DNA of 64,000 nucleotides, taken from Atrichornis clamosus (lineage: Eukaryota > Chordata > Aves > Passeriformes > Menuridae). Position numbers and translations under genes: made by a program. The notes below the pieces were generated by a model. It saw only the letters and a list, made by a program, of their open reading frames with translations. It was not told the origin of the DNA and searched no databases. Each line of letters begins with the position of its first letter. The first letter of the stretch is position 1. Where the stretch lies: NCBI GenBank assembly GCA_013400975.1, contig WBMZ01006408.1:1-64000 (forward strand), read 5' to 3'. Below, piece by piece: positions 11,833 through 24,106 of the stretch.

Positions 11833-14315
11833 TTGTGTGCTGTTCTCCCTGGCATACATGGAAAAGCTCTGGGCTGCATTACACACTAAGCCATACGGGT
11901 ACCTGCACGTTTTGAGGACAGAGAAAAAGCCCTGAGTCCACACCTGGATAATTTCCCATGTAGCTCTGAGCCCTGTACCTGCAAACTGTGTGTGTAAGTC
12001 TGGGTCTTCAGCTAGCAGAGGGGGACAAATCTATTTGATATAAATTTTGCCAAGAATGAGAGATCTATGCTATAAAAACCATACCTTCTGTGTGTTCAGT
12101 TTTACAGATGAGCAACTCAATGTCAGTTTTTAGCTCTGAACTAATTTTAATGGTTGAACCATAAGCACTTAAGCTATAGGGTAATGGAAATTGTCACAAG
12201 TCCTTATCTGAAGCAGCTCTGCCAGCTGCTGCTGTGATGCTGCTTCTGACTTCTGACTTCTTTTTTCTCAAAAGTCTGTGCCTGTCGCCTAGTTATCTGC
12301 AGGATGAGCAGAGCAAGGATTGAGAAATGTGCAGTAAAATTGTTTCAGACCCATGGAGGCTCTGATAATGAATCACCAGAGCTTTCCCTGCCAGGGAACA
12401 CATTTCTAATCCCAAGCACAGTCAGAGCACTGCTTCTCCTTTACCCTCGTCCTCCCACTGCTCTCAGGGCATGGAGACCAGAGGAGAAGAGGGGTCCTGC
12501 AGTTTCCAGGAATCACAGTTTTTGTCCTGTCCTCTGGCTGGCCCCCTCCCAACTCTTGAATCACACCTTCATTCCCAGGGGGGCCTGGGATAGCACAGAA
12601 CGCCCAGCAGGGATAAACTCTGCTCCTGATGAAGGTAATAGTCACGTTCCCACCTCTAGGTTTAACCAAATCAGCAGCCCTTTGCGTGCTACTCACTGTG
12701 GTAGTCTGATTCCAGTGCTCAGAATTAGCACTAATTGTAAATGCCACGGGAGTGAGCAATGTCCTCCACGTTAAACATGGAGCAAACACAAGCAATTAGT
12801 GCTCAATACACAAATAAGGAACTGCTTCATCGGGCAAAGGATGTATGTAACTGCCACGATAAACAACAGGTCTCTTCATCTGTTCCATTTGTCACCGCAA
12901 ATACAAGTCATCTCTCATCCACAGCACTTCTTAAAAGACTGCATTGTATTATGGAATTATACATCCTTTCAAAATAGATGAAATAAAAGCTTAGGAGGAC
13001 AGTGATCTTATGGATATTTCATTCATGACTAACATTTTTCTGGCAAACTGTGTAAATAAAACTTCAGCTTGGGCTCAGGAGAGTGATGGGAGCTTCCAAG
13101 CATTCTGTCATCCTGGCTGGCTCAACATCCTGCAGCCTGGCCTGCTGGGGAACAAGCAGGGACCTCGAGTCACTGCTCAGAGGATTAGGACAGGCATGCT
13201 TTGCTGAGATATTCCAAAGAAACACAGATATCAGGAAAAGCTCAGAAATTTTAATTTAAACTGCAAACTTTGGTGTGAGGATCTTACTGCACATTTGGGC
13301 AGGGAGTGGGGAGAGGAAGGGAACAGGAGGTTGTTTTAACGTGATTGCTTGTTCAGCCCATTATAAAGAAAAGATTTTGCAAAACTCAAACCTAGCGCAG
13401 CGTAGGCTTTGGGAACATGCATGTGTAAGCAGCTGGGAGGCTTTGTTTTGATTTTTTTCCTTGATATTGCTGTCTTCATTGCTACATTTGCTGAGGTCAG
13501 TATATAAAATGGAGCCTGCAAGCAAAAAGGTGATAAATGCAACATTTCTCCTTGACAATGTCATGGCTTCAGACTTCTCAGCCATAAAACTCAGTGAAGT
13601 CTGAACAACAGTGAATATTAAATAGCTTCAATTTATGTTGTGTGCATAGGCATATTTACACATACACAAAAAATGCTTTTGGCTCGTTCCCTCCATGCTA
13701 CACAAACAAATTGGTGTTATGGGCAATCCCAGTGACCGACTACTCTGTTATGAGCCTCTGAGAGCAACAAGGTCCAGCAAAAGATTGAACGAATCCTTCA
13801 GTGAACAAGCAAGGAACAGCTATAACATCCAAGCCTTAGCAAATGCTCCTGAAGGCAAGACTCCTCAGCACTTTCGAATCCTTCTAACAGAGCTGTTAGG
13901 AGCAGTCTCATTAGCCTTCTAAGTGTTTCGTTCACTCTCTTAATCCCTCTCTCCTGCCTCTTGACCTCGAGACTCTCTCTGAAAGGAATTTCCACGTGTT
14001 AATTATGCCTTGTGTAAAACAGAGTGTTATTACTCCACACACATTCACTGCCTCTTAATTTTTCTGGGATACTCCCACACTGCGAGAAGCACATAAAAAT
14101 TTGGTGAGCTAACTTCCCTGATTCACGTGCTAGTTAACCGAGTGAAAAGGGCTGTGGCAATCTCAGGAGGTTTCAGTGAGCCATTCCCTAATCTTTGAGC
14201 CTGATCTCTCCCAGTACAGGAGCCTTCCTGCTCCTCTGTGACTTTAACCCCTGCTAATGAAGAAAACGCCTGGGAGAAGAGTCACACTGGGGCCTAAACG
14301 ATGAGGTCATTCCTT

Positions 14316-14350
14316 TTCATCAAGGGACAAATCTTCATCAAGGGACAATA
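14316..14350. repeat. Two tandem copies of an 18-bp unit
   Basis: The 15-mer TTCATCAAGGGACAA is present at 14316-14330 and 14334-14348, giving a period of 18 bp. It is directly followed by ATTGCACAATTTGCAATC (14350-14367), which holds two C/EBP-like words. No other copies were noticed nearby. Confidence 0.8.
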
Positions 14351-17300
14351 TTGCACAATTTGCAATCATTCACAGCAGTGATGACTGGAGTTGATCAGTC
14401 ATGGCTAGACTTTAAGGGAAAAACATCCATTATCAAGCTACGTAAGAGGGAAACAAAAGGTGACTCATAAACTTTAACCATTTAGAAATCAAAACTCTCA
14501 CAGAGGTGGTAATTACACTGGGAAGGTGGTGAATACTTCCAGTGACTACCCTCCAACCTGCAAGCAGCTCACACCCTGCCAGATCACCACCATCCTGCAG
14601 AGAGATTTTCTTTTCCGAAAGAATTACACACAACCCTTGCTGGGTGTGAGAAGAGAGGGTTTGCTGAAATGACACCAGCAATGAAGGGTATAACATGTAC
14701 CCCAGGGTTTCGTGGTGCCACAGTTTATCAGCAGTCGGGTGGATGTGCTATAAAACACAATCCTTCCCTATGGAAACTGTATTGCCCCCCGAGATTTGAG
14801 AGATTTCCAGAAGAAGACTCCTTGGGCTGCAGAACACTTTCCTACTGCTACAATACTGCAGCTCCATAACCCCCTGAGCACAGGCTATGCATAAATATAA
14901 ATTCAAAGGCAGGATATAGGGCTCTCGACTTTTCAGCTCAGACCTACTTGACAAAATCAGCCAGTTTATTTTTCTTTTCCTCTTTCCTTTGTTCTTCTTT
15001 CCTGAAGATATCTCTTTGCTGGCAGAAAAACAAAGAATTCATAGGCTTCTTCTATGCCAAGGGACTTTTTCCTAGGGTTGCAGGCTCGTAGAGTCAAATG
15101 GATACCAGAGAGCTGTACACCCACCATACAGTAGGAAGATCAGGGACAGTATTTCTTGGGACAGCTGTGCGCAAATGTCGCAGACTGCTCTTTTCTGAAC
15201 AGACATCAGGAGCTAAATATTACAGCGCATTTAAAAGCCTTTTTCCTCCCAGTTCCCTTAGTGCATCATTTTACAGAGCCCCATGGAGCATTAAATCCAA
15301 TCCTATATGGTTGCATACACCACCAACTGCCTGAAAGTTGATATTCCAAGGAGAGATCCCTGTATATAGTGCACTCCTATATAATACCCCTCCTTCCCCA
15401 GCATGTATACTTTTCATAAATCACTACATTAAAAATAACATCTCATGTTAGTTAGCATAAGATACAATGAACTATGCTAGACTCATCCAACCCTGCTTAG
15501 TCACCACAAAATCCCAGTTTGAAAAACTGGTATGAGTAATTCTGAGTGGAAATCAGAAAAAATGAGTAACGAAGGCCAACGGTAACAATGAGGCCAGTGA
15601 CCCCCGTCAGGTTGGCCAGAATTGCTGCAAAGACACCAAGGGTGTTTTGCCTTTTTTATGCCGCTTGAGGCTCATGCCCTTAATGTACAAAGGAATAGTG
15701 GAAGCTATCAAGAAATCCCTTTAATAATGCCAAAGAAGGGCAGATATTTTGCTATTGCTACCAGACCCATGAGTAACAACATTCCGATTGAAGGGTTCAC
15801 TCCAAGTAAGCGCATTCTTCAAGCCATTCTGATGGACCAAATGTTTAACATTTTGTTGCCTCAGAGAAGCAAGTGGCCAACTCTGATATTGCTCCAATCT
15901 CCTGATACGTGCTGGTTGATGCTGAACCCAGGGAAGAGTCTCCTCCACCCCAGCTATTTCCACCGCCATGGATGGACCAGATCTGCAGCCAGCAGTGATG
16001 GGCATAACAGCAGCACTGGTTTATCCAGCTGCTGATCCAGGCTTGCCTGCTGTAGCTGACAACACAGCCATTGCCTCCAGCTTACATGCAAAGTTAATAT
16101 ATGCTCAGGTTATGTGTATTCTGAGAAGAAAAGCCCTAGGAAATAATTACAGGGGTTATTCAATGGTGCATTAGTGGTGCACAGCACTCAAGAATCTGTA
16201 TTCCAGGTCCGGCAGTGGAATCAACATCCTGGCCCTACCGAAGATACCACCGATTTGCCACCATTCTCCAGATGAATGGAAGAGCTGAACTTGATGCAAG
16301 AGCAAGGCAAAAGGAAAATTTTGCTACATGTCATGCTGGGAGACCACTATGTCAACAGCCTGGCTTCAATCCTGACTTTAAGTGATGCCCTTGTTAGCCC
16401 TAAGGTGTGGCCTGTGTTACCATTCTCCCACATGCCAGGAGAAGCAGTGCCCTGCTGAATGAATGAGAGATGGAGGATGGGAGATGGCTGAACAGCCTGC
16501 TAAAATAACCCTGTATATATAGATACACACGTATGGACGCACAGCAACCAATGGGATGGAGGGCTGAGCTTTTTGTTCTTGTAATTGAAAAGTTTCAAGT
16601 GTTTAAAGCTCAAAACAGACAAACACTAACTTCACAAACTCCTCCTAGTCTCCCTCCACCTCCCACGTGCAGCTGGCCAACACGGACTTTTCAGACTTCG
16701 AGAAGTCCCCATTGTGCAGAGACCCAGTGCAAGGTTCATGGGGCACCTCTGTCCCATCTAAGCTCTCAGCTACAGCTAATGTGAATCAGAGAGCATGACA
16801 AGGACTCCCAGTCACCTGAAGGAGTGAGATTTACCTGCAACCACTACTACAGTTCATCTTCATCTGGGAGATATGAACAAAACTGTCTAAAAACCTCAAG
16901 GATTTTCCCTGTACTTCCTCATACCTCATGCACCAGACGTGCAAGAGACATGCAGCACTTGCATCATGCAGGCTCTTGCCACATCATCGCCCTTCTATTC
17001 AGAGCCTCAGCTGCAGTAAAACCTCTGCCACTCCCACAACACCTCCCCAGTGTGCTCATGGTCATGGGACACCCTGTGCCTGAGCCACCCTGGCCTGAAC
17101 AGTCACCTCCATGAAGGTTCACCTATGTATGGGAACAACTTCTGAGTCCATCAGACGTCCCCCACCCCGGAGAAGAGCAGTCAAGAAAGCAAGTGGGAGG
17201 TGGCAGGGACACACAGATTGATCTCTCATTATACTTTCCCTTGCAAGTACAAAAAAAACCCTCCCTAGCTCAGCTGGCTTTCTCTAAGACAGGTCTTTAG

Positions 17301-18283
17301 AGAAGCACAAACAGGGATGGCTGCATTTGTAGGCAGAGGCTCTGAACCCACGGACCTTTGGCTGAAGATGTGGCCCCTTTCTATCTACCCATATCAAGGT
17401 CTCTGTTTCTACACAGGGCATTTCTACACCAGTGCTTCAGTGATGCTCTTACCTAGTAACCACAAGGAAGCACATCAAAATAAGGGGGTAATAAAAGGAA
17501 GAAATCTATGGCAGAAGAAGAAAAAGAAAAGCCCTCTGAATCCAAACCACTAATTTTTTTCCTGCAATGTCTTGTGATAGATAGGCCATGAAATGCAACC
17601 TAAACCAAGGCTTCCGCTTTGGATCATCCTTCTTGGAAAATCCCCAGTAGCTGCAGACAAACCTCGCCTCTGGAAATCCCCTGCTCACTGTACTTCAGTC
17701 CCTTTTGCCCATGGACAAAAGCCCAGCCATGCACTTTACTCTCCTATGTGGGTACTGGGAGGCCAATCTTGCATGAACAACATTTGGACAAGAGGCTGAG
17801 GTTATTTTCGGCCACTCCGATAAGGAAAGAAGTACAGGCTGAGGAAGATATAGAAGAGCTAGATGTGCCTCAGTTGGCATTTATTGTCAGGGGCAGGGAG
17901 AAGTTCAGACTGAAGAGGCAGCAAACAGGAGAATCATGTGGATCAGACCCAGCTCTTCCCCCTGCTCCCAGCCCTGCTGCAGCCCAAGTCAGGCAAAGGG
18001 GACTTATCCTGACCACACGGTCCACAGTAAATGCTCCACTATGGAGAGGTGGCCTTAACCCACACAGTGCTGGCAGGATTGTTCCCTCATCCCACTGGAA
18101 GGATGGGCTGGAAGGAGCAGCCCAGCAGAACTCCATGGCCTGGAGTGACTGAGTCCCTCCTGGATGGCATGGGAACTGCAGCCACCAGGAGAGTGCCATG
18201 GTCACTCACAGATTGCAGCAGCTCTAAAAACTACCAGTAAACCTCAGGGATAGCTGCAGTTCCTGATAAATACCCCTCTCTTC

Positions 18284-18340
18284 TGTGCCAAGGAGATCTT
18301 GGCACAAAAAAAAAAAAAAAAAAAAAAAGAGCTTGGCACA
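18284..18340. repeat. 9-bp hairpin, 23-base poly(A), third copy of the arm
   Basis: TGTGCCAAG (18284-18292) and CTTGGCACA (18298-18306) form a perfect 9-bp inverted repeat around the 5-base spacer GAGAT. The second arm runs straight into 23 consecutive A bases (18306-18328, sharing the arm's last base). After GAG there is a third word, CTTGGCACA, at 18332-18340. The poly(A) is therefore bracketed by direct copies of CTTGGCACA, as target-site duplications bracket a retroposed tail. However, nothing except the A tract lies between them. Replication slippage is an alternative. Confidence 0.75.
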
Positions 18341-20179
18341 ATGAGCTGAGGGCTTCCCTTCAATGAAATTAAATCAATGCTGGCAGGCACGATGAGAATG
18401 TCTGAGGGCAGACACGTGGCTGGCATCACGCAGCACTGATGTGTTGGCCCTCAGCAGCGAGGGGAGCTGCCGCCTCCTCGCACAAAGGGTTAAAGTGATG
18501 TCACCGATGTCACCTCACGCATGGAGGGGAGGCCCAGCATGGTGCCAAAGCTCAGGTCCCTGCTGCCAGCCTGAAGCTGTCCCACCTAAGGGACCCGACT
18601 CCTGCTTGACTAAGACACTGCAGAAGTGGGTCTGCAGAGAGATATCCATCACAGCTCCTAACATAAGGACATAAGGAGGTTCAGTTTTCACTTAGGACAA
18701 CATTGGTTGTGACTCATTTGCCAAAACTGGAGGAGCAGTGACGTTTCTGGGTTTCAGTACAAGGAGCCAGACCACCAGCTCTTCTCTCGCTACCCACCAG
18801 AAATGGAAATTGAAAAAACCTGAAATATCCCAAGAACTGCTACCTTGCAGCCATGTGCAGTCACATCCACACACCCAAGGGCTTGCACACTGCTGAGGTC
18901 AGGCTGAGTCGCCCTCCAAATCCTGGAGATGAAGGTTGAGCAAGAAGCCAAACTGCCATGACCTTCCCAGTGGCCTTTCTGTGCGATGAAAATACAGCTC
19001 CTCGAGGACTGCGCGATGCTGCCACAGTTTGTGCTTTGTCTGCCACTTTCTAAGTTCTTTGTAAACCTCAACTTCTTTAACTGTTAATACTTTGATGACA
19101 GGCCAGTAGAATCATTCCCACTTTCTAGAGGGAGAAAAGGGGGCAAAAATGGGAAGAATAAGTCCATGACAGTTGAAATGGGTCTAGGCAGGCCCGAGTT
19201 AGATATTAGACTTGCCTCAGTAGCAAGTCCAGCCCTCCTCTTTTCCCTCATGCTTCTCACAGGTCTGAGCTTGGATCTCTGAAAGTAGGTAAAAATGAAA
19301 GGAGGTTGTGGTTCTGTAAATAGAACAGAAAGAGGAAGCCAATACTGAACAGAGTTATATTAAATAAGCTCTAGGTCAGACCAAATTCTGCATCTTGTAG
19401 GTCTCTGAATAGCACCATTTCCTTCAACAGAACTGTACTAGACATAAAACGACAGTTTTACATGACTGATGGTGGGGAAACACTAAGACGAAGCAGTGAT
19501 TATTTACTGGTCATTGAGCAACTAATTAGGATGCAGGTAAAAAGGGATAAACTCTTACTGAACCAGTTCACAGGCAGGTGGATGCACCAGGAGCCAGCTC
19601 TGCACTGCTGTGTATGTCCCCCTGAGGGACCTAACTTTGACACCACTCTCATACCACCACAAAACCACTGATTTTGGTGATCCAAGTGGGGTTTTTGGGG
19701 GTTACCTGGTGCAGTCACTTGCTCACAGCAGGGCTGGCCTCAAAGATGCAGCTGATCTTGCAGCCAGATCCCACCACTCAACTTTTCTACAGAGTTTTAG
19801 TCATTACAGAGGGGAAGAGGGTAGGATGTGGGAAGAAATTCCCAATCGAGCCATCAAGCTTCAGAGACTTCCAAGTAGTCCGTTCACCACCCTGGAAGGG
19901 ATGTGATGGAATGTTCATGCTGCACAAGCCATTTCCTGCTGAGTTGCTGCATATGCAGTCAGTACTGCGAAAAACCCACCACTGCGGCACCGAAAATCTG
20001 GGTCAGCATCTTGAGGCACCCCGTGGAAACAAATGTTCCCTCCTTCCCTCTGTCCCGGCTCTGGCCAGGGCATACACTGCCATCATCTTTTCTTTGTATC
20101 CCCTCATTTGACAAGGATTTCCATCCACTACCCTTCACCCACGCAACACACCCACCCACCATTTTTTGGATGCGTTCCC

Positions 20180-20420
20180 AAATTCATTCCAAGCCCCCAG
20201 CAGCCGCAGAGCGGACATTTTTAGCGGGTGAAACGCAAAGGAAAATTCACATGGAACAACATGCCTTGCAGCTGGCATCTCAAGTGAACAAAATCAGGGC
20301 GTGCTCCAGATTTGCTGCAACTGCCCTGAGAAAGGTTTTTCAAAAGCCACTGTCGTGCGAGTGCTTCTGCTGCGCTGCGTTCATTAAAGTCTCCGCCTAA
20401 TCTCCAGTGAATATTTGCCC
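20180..20420. other. Locally CpG-enriched block, candidate conserved non-coding element
   Basis: Within CpG-poor surroundings this 240-bp block has about ten CpGs (for example in gcagccgcagagcgg, ttttagcgggtgaaacgc, gggcgtgc, gtcgtgcgagtg, ctgcgctgcgttc, ctccgcc). A plus-strand frame is open through it to TAA at 20398-20400, but the peptide resembles nothing I know. An enhancer, a small alternative promoter or an unrecognised exon are all possible. Conservation between species would be needed to choose. Confidence 0.25.
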
Positions 20421-23400
20421 AAGGCCCTCAGCCCATGTCTTAAATTTGACATGAGACTGAAAGTCTCTGATAAAAGAAGACGCAAGGCAGTAGCAGCAAG
20501 AGATATCAAAGGTCAAAGTTGAAATACATTGCAGGTCCAAACAGATTTAGCCTGCTCATTTTTAGCTGCTTCCCATCAGTGCACTACACTTCCCCCTAAA
20601 TACTACAGATAGAAAATAACTGCAGGATGCAGTATCCATGGGGCGAGGTCCAGTTCAGAGCTGCTGCAGCAGCCTTGGGGAGGATGTGTCGGGGCATCCT
20701 GATGGATATCAGGCGTTCGCAGAGGCATCCCTGCTCCCTTCCCCAGGGTTGAGAGTCTTGTGGCTCCATTGCAATGGAGCATTTTCTCTAAATAACAGCA
20801 TTTTCCTCACTCAGACAAAGGCCTGATGGATTAATTTATACCTAAACCATATCACAGTCAGCAAAGGGCTTAAAATCTTTCTTCCAAACTTTCAATGGAC
20901 TCATAGTTTAATTTTCAGCTCACAGCCCCTTCCATTTCTTGTCTCCCTGCTCAGCATGAGAAACACCAGTTACACAGGCAACCACCTCCCTGCCATTCCG
21001 GGCTGCATCCTGCCCAACTTGGAAACACAAATGGCCATCCCTTTGATCCTGCTGGGATAATTAAGGCTAGATAGGAACATGAAAGGAAAGCAATTCAGGG
21101 GAAAATTGTATCTCATTCCCCACTATCCCAGAGAAAATGTCATCCAAAGCCACCACTTCAGGTACAAAAGGGAAATAAAAAGAGGGGAGAGACAGACCTC
21201 CACGTAAAACAGGGTAGGAAGTAGAAGTCCAGAGAAGTTTCTTCGCAAGGTAGTAGCAGACAGAGACCAAGAGCTGTACACAAAAAGTCAGTTTTTTATT
21301 CACCTTGGGCTCAGGGAGGTGGGCTGCACCACAGTCAGCAGCTCCATTCCCAGGTTCTCCATCTCATGAAAACGAGAACCAAAGAATCTGACTTGAGGTA
21401 CTGGCTTCCAAACAGAAAGGGTCCTTTAAGTTGATTAGGTATAGCCTAATCTAGGGTTTAGAGAAATTATTCTCTCCAAATGAAAACTTTTTTTAATGTT
21501 AAGTGAACTAAAACAGTCTTTTAAGGAGTATTTCATTTTGTAGAAAATAGCATCAGAAAAAAAGGAAGCCAAAACCTGCACCAAATTTCTGCACAGACTG
21601 CAATAAAACATTTCCTAACAAAAATGCTACCATGAAACAGTTTCAAATATTTAATACCCTACAAAAATGCTAAGTTACTGGCTACATTTAATTCAAAAGA
21701 ATCCTATCTGATAATTCTGAGTCATCAAAACTGGACCAAAAATCCTGTAAAAGCAGGCATTTCGCAAGACTATCATTATTCTGCCCCTTAAATAAGCCTT
21801 ATTAACAGGAAGAATCTAGGTGGCCCTGCAATAGCCTGCTGCATGGAAGTTAATCAGGAGGAGCTAATTTCAGATCCAATGTTCCTGAAACATCTTGCGG
21901 ACTTGCTGGAAATTCTCATACAGCCATTTAAGAAAGTCTTTTTTTAAGGAGCTGCTTGTCAGTTTAACCCACGTTTGAGATTATTATTTGCCAAGCTGAG
22001 GAGAAGAGCCAGCTTGCATGCAGCACAGGGCTAGGGAAAGGGAGGGCTCTCATGCAACACAAGTCCGGATGATGTTTCCAAATCAATTTAAAAGGCCTGC
22101 CTGAATATAATTTCCTTCTTTATTTGGGAACTGCTGAAAGACAATCAATAGCTACATGGCCCGTTCTTTTGTTTTAGAAGATTTGGGGGTAAGGAAGACA
22201 CATTGCTCTTAGCACAAAAATCCATCCAAGCAGAACACGTTTGAAACAATCCCAAGTGCTAAAACTATTTTTATTAACAAGTTGCAGTAGTTCATTCTTC
22301 CCTTGTGCCTGCTGGATGACATTAGCAAGACAGTAGCTCATGCAGGGCAGTAATCTAAACACCACGGATGATTTTAAAAAATTCTCCTAATAGGAAAGCT
22401 CAGTAACTGTGCTACTTACAACAAAAATTTTTAAAAGGCTTATAAATGAATCAGTGAATAAAATTCTCCTAAGATTTTTGGTCTGGAAATTTAATTTTTC
22501 AGACATTGGTATCTGGTACAGGTCAGAGCAAAAAATGATGTGGTCTCAGAGACACATTCAACTCCAGCATTTCCAACTCTGTGTCGTGATAAACCTGAAA
22601 AGTTCAATTGTGACGTTTTTAAGTAGATATTATTTTAAAATAAATGAATTCAGAAGTACAGAAATACCTCACTTCTACAACAATACCGCAATATGAAGTG
22701 CTTTTACCTCTGTTAAGTTTTAATTAAAACATTCCCTTCAACTTAAATAGACTGAGTGAAAAGCAATAGGTTGAAGCAAAAGCTGGTTTGAAACAAAATG
22801 CCTTCCTCTTGTCACATCGATCCAGTCTGGCACCAACCAGAACAAACTGAAGGTGCCAAAGTAGCCAAATGCATCCCCTCCTGCTACCCCCTGAATGCTG
22901 GTGTGATCCCAAAATACTGTTTCCATTTTGACAGACTCCATTTTCCAAAGCAAATGTGGTCTGGAGAAAAGCTCTGAGCTATCTCTGGGGAAAACAGCTC
23001 CACAGCCTCCGTGCCGAAGCAGAGGAACACACAGGCTGAGTGCTCTCCTGTCAGGAAACAGGACAAATTCAGCACAAGGAGGGACAAAAGGACATTTTAC
23101 CAGGTGTGCAACAACTTCTTCCTTGCCTTTCCTATCCCTATGTAATGATTTCATACTCATATTGCAAGGGCTTTTCTCTTTCCCCCCTTAGCTGTGCTCC
23201 AGGCCGTGCAGATTCTGCTGCAATGTACACATTGAACAGTCGCTGGCAGTGCTCTATAATCACCCAGGAATGCAATGGGTGTCACATGGGGCTTTGCTCA
23301 ATACAGCTGTTCGCCAGCCCAGCTGAACAATAAACATTTGAAGTATGGCAAATGTTCTTTGAGGGGGAAGGCCTGTTATTAATGTAAATACAAAAGGACT

Positions 23401-24092
23401 CTTGAAATGGCCCAACGACTTCAGCTTCACTTGAGGAGTGCCCAAAGTTATGAAGACGGAGAACACAGAAGCTGAAAACCACAACGTTATTTTCTTGTTA
23501 TTCAAGCAGTGAGAATTCATTTAAAAATATCTGTATGACCTCAGGGGAGTCACAACCACAGAACCCAGTAGATTAAAGAAAATAAGCTTAAAATACCTTC
23601 CTCACAGAGTCATTGCATTTCTTTCCCGACTGTAAGAAGTGATGGGCAAACCTAAAAAGGTCCAGAGGTTTGGATACATCTCCAGAGTGGCTGATGCTTT
23701 CTGAAAACCCTCAGGGAAGATTTCTGCTCACATTTATTGGGAACAAGAAAGTTGGTAAGGTTTGAGCTCATGCCTTTGCACTGCCAACCCCACTCCTTCA
23801 CTACCTGCTACTACACAAATAATCGAGTCTCCAAACCCAACACCAATAGCAACAGTGTTGGCCAAACCACAGAAGAGATCAAAAGCTGTGAAGAGCCCTA
23901 GAAAGTTGTTCAAATGGTATTTTCTGTGGGCAGAGAGTCCTGAGAGAGAATAAAACGATAGAGAGTCACAAAACAGAAGAAAATGCAAGCTGGAGGCTTT
24001 CTCAGAGTGCAGCTTTCCCCAACAGAGGTATTCTTCCTGTTGTGCCAGACTACAAATGGCTGACTGCAATTGCACAGCAATCATCCGGCAAC

Positions 24093-24106
24093 TTTTTTTT
24101 TTTTTT
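24093..24106. repeat. Poly(T) tract, 14 bases
   Basis: Fourteen consecutive T followed by an AT-rich stretch. If it were a retroposon tail it would mark a minus-strand insertion, but no recognisable body adjoins it. Confidence 0.85.

Larger units (their letters stand above)
11196..18283. other. Non-coding DNA, intron or intergenic
   Basis: No recognisable exon or RNA gene. The longest open frames are 12304-12774 (156 codons, plus), overlapped by 12406-12795 (129 codons, minus), then 15622-16035 (137, plus) and 17619-18152 (177, plus). None has domain features, and the first pair read each other's opposite strand. Small local duplications occur at 11781-11832 (two copies of CACCAGTGTGTGC) and 14316-14350 (two 18-bp units). 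The rest is unique AT-rich sequence. Confidence 0.6.

Noticed and set aside
17619..18152. 177-codon plus-strand frame with an acidic stretch (EVQAEEDIEELDVPQ)
   Set aside because: The middle looks protein-like, but I recognise no family. The overlapping frames on both strands and low-complexity ends point to chance.
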